NCBI GenBank assembly: GCA_964036275.1
Contig: OZ038433.1
Location: 14,774,457 to 14,838,456, forward strand
Origin: Litoditis marina
Taxonomy: Eukaryota; Nematoda; Chromadorea; Rhabditida; Rhabditidae
Length of the DNA stretch: 64,000 nt
Direction: 5' to 3'
Shown: in pieces, positions 58,851-64,000 of the stretch
Position numbering within the stretch: position 1 is the first letter of the stretch
Layout: each line of letters opens with the position of its first letter
Translations under genes and position numbers: made by a program
The notes under the pieces: model-generated
Databases searched by the model: none
Told to the model about the DNA's origin: nothing
Seen by the model: only the letters and a program-made list of their open reading frames with translations

Positions 58851-61800
58851 CTGCAAAGGTCAAAGGTCAGGGAGATCCATGTTCAGTGGTAGGTCAAAGG
58901 TCCTAACCTAATTGAATCATGATCGTTTACAGGTCAATCTAAACTGGTTCTCACTCAAAATGAAAAGTATGTCTGTTGATCCAGTAGCCGTTCCGCTAAC
59001 ACGTTATCGTTTTGCAAGGAACGAACGTGGCGAGCCCATTTACTATAGCCACTAGAAAGTATCCGTCTTCTCAACTCCTTCAGCCAGCACTTTACCGCCT
59101 TTTCCCGTGCCTTTTCCCGTGGAACGTGGGACAGTCACGTGACAAGATAAAAGTTAAAGTTTCTCCCCGTTTAACCCGTGATCATTTATTTTATCGAATT
59201 TTCAGTAGGCTAATCCTATACAAAACCTTTGCACTTTCACATTTTTTTGTCAATTTGGCCGAACACTGTTTCGACCATTTTTCATGTTTTACAGTGAACA
59301 AAACCCGTCTAGTTCGCCGGGGAACCACTCCGGTTCCCTGCAACTCACTCTCAACCAACGCCAACTTTCCGCCGGACAGTACTCCCTGGGGCAGTTTTCC
59401 TCCCGGGTTCAAACCCTTCAGTTGGATGACCGTCTCGCTCTCATGTCTGCACAACAATACATTGTAGTTTGGTCAATCAGCACTAGTTCAATTGGTGTCA
59501 GACAATTAACACAAGGTATTCTATACGTATCGATTAGTCTTGGAGAGAGGTTAGGGGAGAAACACCACTCAAACCAGCGCTGAGATGAAGCCAAACCACA
59601 AATGTGTGTTGTAAGGCATAAAAGAGAGACGACACAAACAACCATGCACCAACTTGGTTCGAAAAACTGCTATTCCCCGTGAGAGAACCTAGTTTTCAAT
59701 TGAAATTAGTGTCATACATCAGCCAAAAAGTTAGTAGTCCAGTTCAAAAAGTAATGTTTTCTATAACTACCCCATCGGCGGGCAAAAGTATAGAAACTGA
59801 AAGGGCGCAAAAACCCAATTTTCAGCAGCAAGTTGGTGCATGAACAACATCAGGGACAATCGATGGAAGGAGTACTGTAGGCGGTTGACCAATCAGCGGA
59901 GAGCAGGTACAGTAACCCGGAGTGGTCCCCCCGGGTAGTTGTGGGGACCATTCGCACCTTCCTGAATTCCCTGTTTTCCCTCCTGCAATGCTCCCATGGG
60001 AAGGGTTCCGGTGGGTGTGAGACCCTTCAAAGCGAGAACACTTTCGCTCTCCTCTCTGAATCAAGAAGCGTTAGCACATCAAAATATATAGAAACACTGG
60101 TAGTATACATGCAAAATATCAAAATGTCAACAGTCTGATAGACTAACACGACTGAAAACACAAAATGGGTTGTTACTGGTTATCTATACTCAACGCCTTA
60201 CATATACATAACAGGATGAAAATCCGAAAAAAGCTGATTTTTTCTCGATTACCAACTCTAACACAAGGTTCAAACTAGCTTTGGATCATAGTGGACATTT
60301 TTGGACTGAAGCAAACAAAACAAATTCCACATTTTTGCATAATTAGTTACGATAACTCCATGTTAGACTATAGAACTGCTAGGGGATGGAGAAAGCACGT
60401 TTCGAATCGAAAATTTCTACTACCACTTCTAATCGTTTCATCACAGAAAAGGTTGAACACCAGTTTCTGCTTATAACTTTTCGTATTCTCAATCGAACCA
60501 TGAACGCAAACTTCGTGTAAATTTTCGGGAAAAAAATTCCGAAGCGAGCTCTTCCATACTCACACTTTCACACCAAACCCTTCCAACAAAGTTACTAGTA
60601 GATTTACAGTAACCACAAGTTCATGACGTTTATACGTTTTGCAGCTAAATACTCATATAATACGCCGTGAAATTGAATCATTACGCTTGTGCAAAGTTCA
60701 GCTGCAACGCAAACGTGTTACTTAAAGTTCCCTGTAAATGCACTAGTAAATTTGTCGTAGGGGCCCCCCCGTGAGAAAACGTTACCAACCTGAGCACAGA
60801 GAAGGCGCGAGCCATCTTTCCAATTGCACGGATCTTGTGTCGAATAACCTCTTTTCGGGCAGAGGGGACACCACCTGAAATTGGTCCAAAATTGCACGCG
60901 GCCGGGGATTACTGTACCCCAGTGAGGTTACTGTAGCCCAGTCGGGTTACTGTAGCACCGACCGGGTTACTGTAGTTCCCCGTCTGAGAATACGGTATGG
61001 GATACGGTGGCAGGAGGGGTGCAAGTGTCATTTCACACACGTCAAAATAGGTTCGCGTCCGCCGAAGAAAAAAGGAAATAAGAGTTGGTTAGCCTTTGAG
61101 GGACAGAAAAGGTGGAGAGAAGCGAGAGAAAAAGACAGCAGCTCATCGATAGTGAAAAACACGCCAATCACGGGTTTTCTCCATACACTCGGCTAGAAAA
61201 ACGCGAGAGAGCAGGGAGGTCGATGAGACGCAGACGGTCTGCGCCTCCCTGACCTCCACGCTTTCTCGATTGGCCTAGAATTGTGAGAGCAAGATACTGT
61301 GAAGTGTTTTGACACAGCCAAACTACTGGCTACCGTATCCAATCGGCGAGTTGTCGTGGCGGGACGCGAACCGGGAATGGGTGGACTGAACTGAGCATCA
61401 AACTACATCCTCTACCTCCACCACCGAACCCCCAACAAACTCAAAAATAGGACACCGCAACAGTGAGCTATACCGTTTTGTTGTTGTTGTTTGTTTTTGG
61501 GAGAAACTGCTAGTAAACTTCACAGTCGCGTGAAACGTGGGTCACAAAAACTTCACGTTTCCTCACGTCTCTCGCGACTATTCCATTTACCACGATATTG
61601 TACATTTTTGAGCCAATTTGAATGAAATAGGAAAAAACCACTACTGGACACGAACGAATTTGGTTTTGAATGGAAAAACAGCGAGAATTTGATCACCAAT
61701 CACTGAAGCGAGAAGCGAAATAAAAATGAGAACAGATTGGGGAGAAATTCCCCCGCAAATCTGCCTTGAAAAAGAGAGAAAAGAAAAAAAGAAAAAGAAC

Positions 61801-63825
61801 AAAGAGAGAGAGAGAGGGCTGAGTGAGTGATGTATGAATTGTGGATGGTGTTTATCGGTGGGCCCTAATGTCTATCCTTAAATTAGATTAAATACACGAA
61901 ATTCTAACTTTGTGAAACTTTTTTTCAAAAAAATCAATAATTGTTCCAATATGAATCCCGTTTTCATGCCACACCATGCTGTATATCCAAATCCAGCATG
62001 CAGCAGCAGCAATTCTTCACAATAGTTAGAAAAATCAATATTGATCTTGAATTCTGGGCAAAAATCGATAATTGACTGATTAGCAAATGCCACACAAAAC
62101 ATTTCCACTCATTCACTCCTCTTCTCTCCATGTTCCAAGCTGGTAAGACGGTTAGTAAGATTGAAAACAAAATAGAGGCATTTTCCATTTCCTTACTAGA
62201 ATCACCAAAATCAAACATTTTCAGTTTAAAATTGACGAATAACACTATTTTGATAATAAAATCTTGGGAAAACTCTTTTTCATGGAAAACACCTCCGCAT
62301 GCTCTGACATATTAATAAAGTCACTGCACACACATAGCCTGGTTAGCTGCGAGTTGAATATCATTTGGGACCATTGAAATAAATAGCCAGACACCAGTAA
62401 AGTTGGTCAAATTGCCGCACAAATTATGAAAACGACCCACTTTTTCTCCAATATCGGGAAAAAATCATTAAATTTCGTGTTTTTGAATCGAAAATGGCTC
62501 ATTTTTGTGAAATAGTCCTATCTTACTGATGTATGGAAATAGCACACGAAACGGAGAGGGTCCCAGACGACAGACAGAACAAATATCCAAGCAGAGTGAA
62601 AAAAGACAGCAAAAACAGTAGAAAAGGAAGCGGGGGATCTCAACTTACCCTCACTGCCTGCACATGAAAATAGGTTGAATTAGAAGGTGGAAGGCAATCG
62701 ATCGACAAATCAATCGATATCTATGGTTTGCGTGTGTTCGTGTTTACAGGTGAGTTGTGTGTTGTTGTTGTTGTTGTCTAAAACCGGCGAGAAACAACAT
62801 GTTTACAATTACAATCAACACCGTGCACGTACGAGTAGTTCGTACCATCTCGTACCCAGATAAATCAATCAATAAACGGTTGACTGATGAAAATCACAGC
62901 TGGAAATGCACAATTCAGAACCATAGTCCTTTAAACTACTCCCTCGAAACTCTTTGAAACCAACTCATTTTTCACGTCAGAAAATTCCACACATTTTGAG
63001 CAGCACACGCGAAAAACACTGTTAGTAGTCGATATTAACCATGGCTCGGATTTGGCAAAAAAGACAGAAAAGTAGAAAATAGGGGAAGGAAGAGAGAAAG
63101 TGTGTGTGGTAGGACACATCACTCTGTACAGGGGACTGAGAGAACACAGATAGAAGTGGATGATACAGTATACCATCTGGCATGCAAGAGAAGAGAAAAG
63201 ACACGAAAGAGGGTACGGTAGGAGAGGGGGTACGTAAAGGAACGGTATAGTCCCGGTCATTCTCACTGAGACTTTGGCATGGCAGCGGGCCAATGAACAT
63301 TCCATGCTTATTTATACCACTTTGGCGAAAAATTGAATCTTTCTGTTAGCGGTTGTTCAGTTTCACAGCAACACGTGAATGAAAAAAGTGTTTGTACAAC
63401 TTATGTTTGTTCTAAGCAAAAGTCATCCGAAAATCTTGGCACCATGCCAAGGAGTCTCAGTGGGAATGAAACGAACGGTACGTAGGGGGAGACACTAAAA
63501 AGGACAGAAAGATACGGTAGGAGGGTATTACGGTAGGACAAGTGACAACCTCTAATGGACCCCCCGGGTGGTAGAAGGAAGAAAGTACAGCTATGAAGAT
63601 AGATAGAAGAAGATGGAATCAAAGGAGTAGGAGAATGAAAAGAAAAGAGGATGAGGAGAAGTGATGATGGAAAGAATAATATAATATTATTATTATTATA
63701 AAAGACTGAAAATAGATTAGGGGAAAAAAGGGGGCGTGGCCTCGTACCTTCGAAAGTGTCGTCAACTTCTGCCATCAATTCGTCGTCAGAACAAATATTC
63801 AGAATATGCACCAGCATCTCGGTGA
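58690..63825 (-). CDS. tax-6: Calcineurin A catalytic subunit, 3' part (gene runs off the window)
   Basis: Exons in transcript order: 63748-63825 ([17 protein letters not shown]), optional 62649-62657, 60790-60874 ([20 protein letters not shown]), then one of 59958-60055 or 59349-59446, then 58690-58850 ending at the stop. Calcineurin A is the calcium/calmodulin-activated Ser/Thr phosphatase PP2B, working with regulatory subunit B. The parts seen are the end of the region after the catalytic domain, the calmodulin-binding helix ([20 protein letters not shown]) and the autoinhibitory segment ([20 protein letters not shown]), which match animal PPP3C proteins closely. The C-terminus is Pro-rich ([15 protein letters not shown]). 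In C. elegans the gene is tax-6 and acts in sensory neurons and muscle. The catalytic domain lies beyond position 64000. The two alternative exons have equal length and phase. Confidence 0.93.
59349..59446 (-). CDS. tax-6: tax-6 alternative exon, distal copy
   Basis: 98 nt with acceptor TTGTGCAG and donor GTGAGT, entering in phase 2 and leaving in phase 1. Encodes [20 protein letters not shown] then [12 protein letters not shown]. It aligns residue by residue with the proximal exon ([20 protein letters not shown]) and with the vertebrate PPP3CA segment between calmodulin-binding and autoinhibitory parts. Splicing of both copies, or neither, shifts the frame. Confidence 0.85.
59958..60055 (-). 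CDS. tax-6: tax-6 alternative exon, proximal copy
   Basis: 98 nt with acceptor TGATTCAG and donor GTGCGA. Encodes [20 protein letters not shown] then [12 protein letters not shown], the more conserved version of this segment. Same phases as 59349-59446. Confidence 0.88.
60790..60874 (-). CDS. tax-6: tax-6 exon with calmodulin-binding helix
   Basis: 85 nt, acceptor ATTTCAG, donor GTTGGT. Encodes [20 protein letters not shown] then MARAFSVL, the calmodulin-binding region of calcineurin A, nearly identical to the animal consensus. Confidence 0.93.
61203..61268. repeat. GAGACGCAGAC-type palindrome in tax-6 intron
   Basis: GCGAGAGAGCAGGGAGGTCG with GATGAGACGCAGAC faces GTCTGCGCCTCCCTGACCTC and CACGCTTTCTCG. 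The clearest member of a family with partial copies near 17000-17062, 29967-30033, 45945-46010, 52128-52172 and 54293-54331. Confidence 0.75.
62649..62657 (-). CDS. tax-6: tax-6 candidate 9-nt microexon
   Basis: On the minus strand, TTTTCATGTGCAG is followed by GCAGTGAGG and the perfect donor GTAAGT. Nine nucleotides keep the phase and would insert three residues (Gly-Ser-Glu region) between DDTFE and [10 protein letters not shown], at a site where calcineurin A proteins vary in length. Confidence 0.55.
63748..63825 (-). CDS. tax-6: tax-6 exon, first one inside the window
   Basis: 78 nt, acceptor CGTTTCAG, donor GTACGA. Encodes [20 protein letters not shown] then DDTFE, matching the conserved [16 protein letters not shown] stretch that follows the catalytic domain of calcineurin A. 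Earlier exons lie beyond the window. Confidence 0.93.
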
Positions 63826-64000
63826 CTGAAACGGAAAATAAAGAAAATCGATAATATCGATTGATTCATGCTAAAAACTCGCTGGGATTATTATTATCTA
63901 GTTCGTGGAACGTATGTGCTACTACTGCATATTTTTCCTAACATAGATGTGCTATTCCCGAATAAACATTCTATTCTGATTCAAATAGAATGTCAGATTA

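Noticed and set aside
58549..58911. Arg-rich frames on the plus strand
   Set aside because: Antisense shadow of the tax-6 last exon and its GC-rich surroundings; the minus-strand reading matches calcineurin.
59284..59583. 99-residue plus-strand frame
   Set aside because: Shadow of the distal alternative exon of tax-6.
63401..63817. 138-residue minus-strand frame reading past the tax-6 exon
   Set aside because: Only its first part (to 63748) is exon. It then runs through a consensus donor GTACGA into low-complexity intron.

Overview
This is nuclear DNA from a nematode, most likely a Caenorhabditis species. The supporting signs are short AT-rich introns ending in TTTTCAG, a splice-acceptor consensus a few bases before nearly every start codon (compatible with spliced-leader trans-splicing), compact intergenic spaces, and nematode gene families including a recognisable calcineurin A (tax-6). 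The species cannot be named from the sequence alone. Gene models below were built by hand: each splice site was chosen by its GT/AG signal, by phase, and by agreement between paralogs.

Layout: (1) 1.5-39.7 kb is a tandem, same-strand array of six genes (A-F) for a seven-transmembrane protein family I cannot name. Five are close paralogs (A-E, about 321-374 residues). The sixth (F) is a diverged relative sharing the later intron phases and several exon lengths. A-B-C and D-E form two subgroups by exon length, and paralogs share upstream and downstream flanking blocks, as expected from tandem duplication of whole units. (2) 6.4-9.8 kb, between A and B, holds a LINE-like ORF1 relic and smaller repeats. 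(3) 42.0-48.8 kb is a complete cytochrome P450 gene of 13 exons (504 residues, CYP2-clan/CYP33-like). (4) 50.9-57.3 kb is a complete histidine acid phosphatase gene of 13 exons (426 residues, predicted signal peptide). (5) 58.7-63.8 kb on the minus strand is the 3' end of calcineurin A (tax-6), which continues beyond the window. It includes two alternative 98-nt exons of the same phase and a candidate 9-nt microexon.

The genes do not form one pathway. The serpentine-type array suggests an expanded sensory or surface-receptor family. The P450 and the phosphatase are typical nematode detoxification/metabolic and secretory/lysosomal enzymes. Calcineurin is a conserved calcium signalling phosphatase. 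The phosphatase and tax-6 converge, with candidate polyadenylation signals only about 50 bp apart.

Repeats are abundant, mostly in introns and spacers. They include eight copies of a tRNA-derived, SINE-like element with A and B boxes and weak terminal inverted repeats, several hairpin/MITE families, long CT tracts, an AATTGG minisatellite, and a nearly identical 340-bp inverted pair that flanks two exons of gene F. The most interesting leads are the tRNA-derived family, the inverted pair as a possible driver of exon circularisation, the mutually exclusive calcineurin exons, and the unnamed 7TM array itself.
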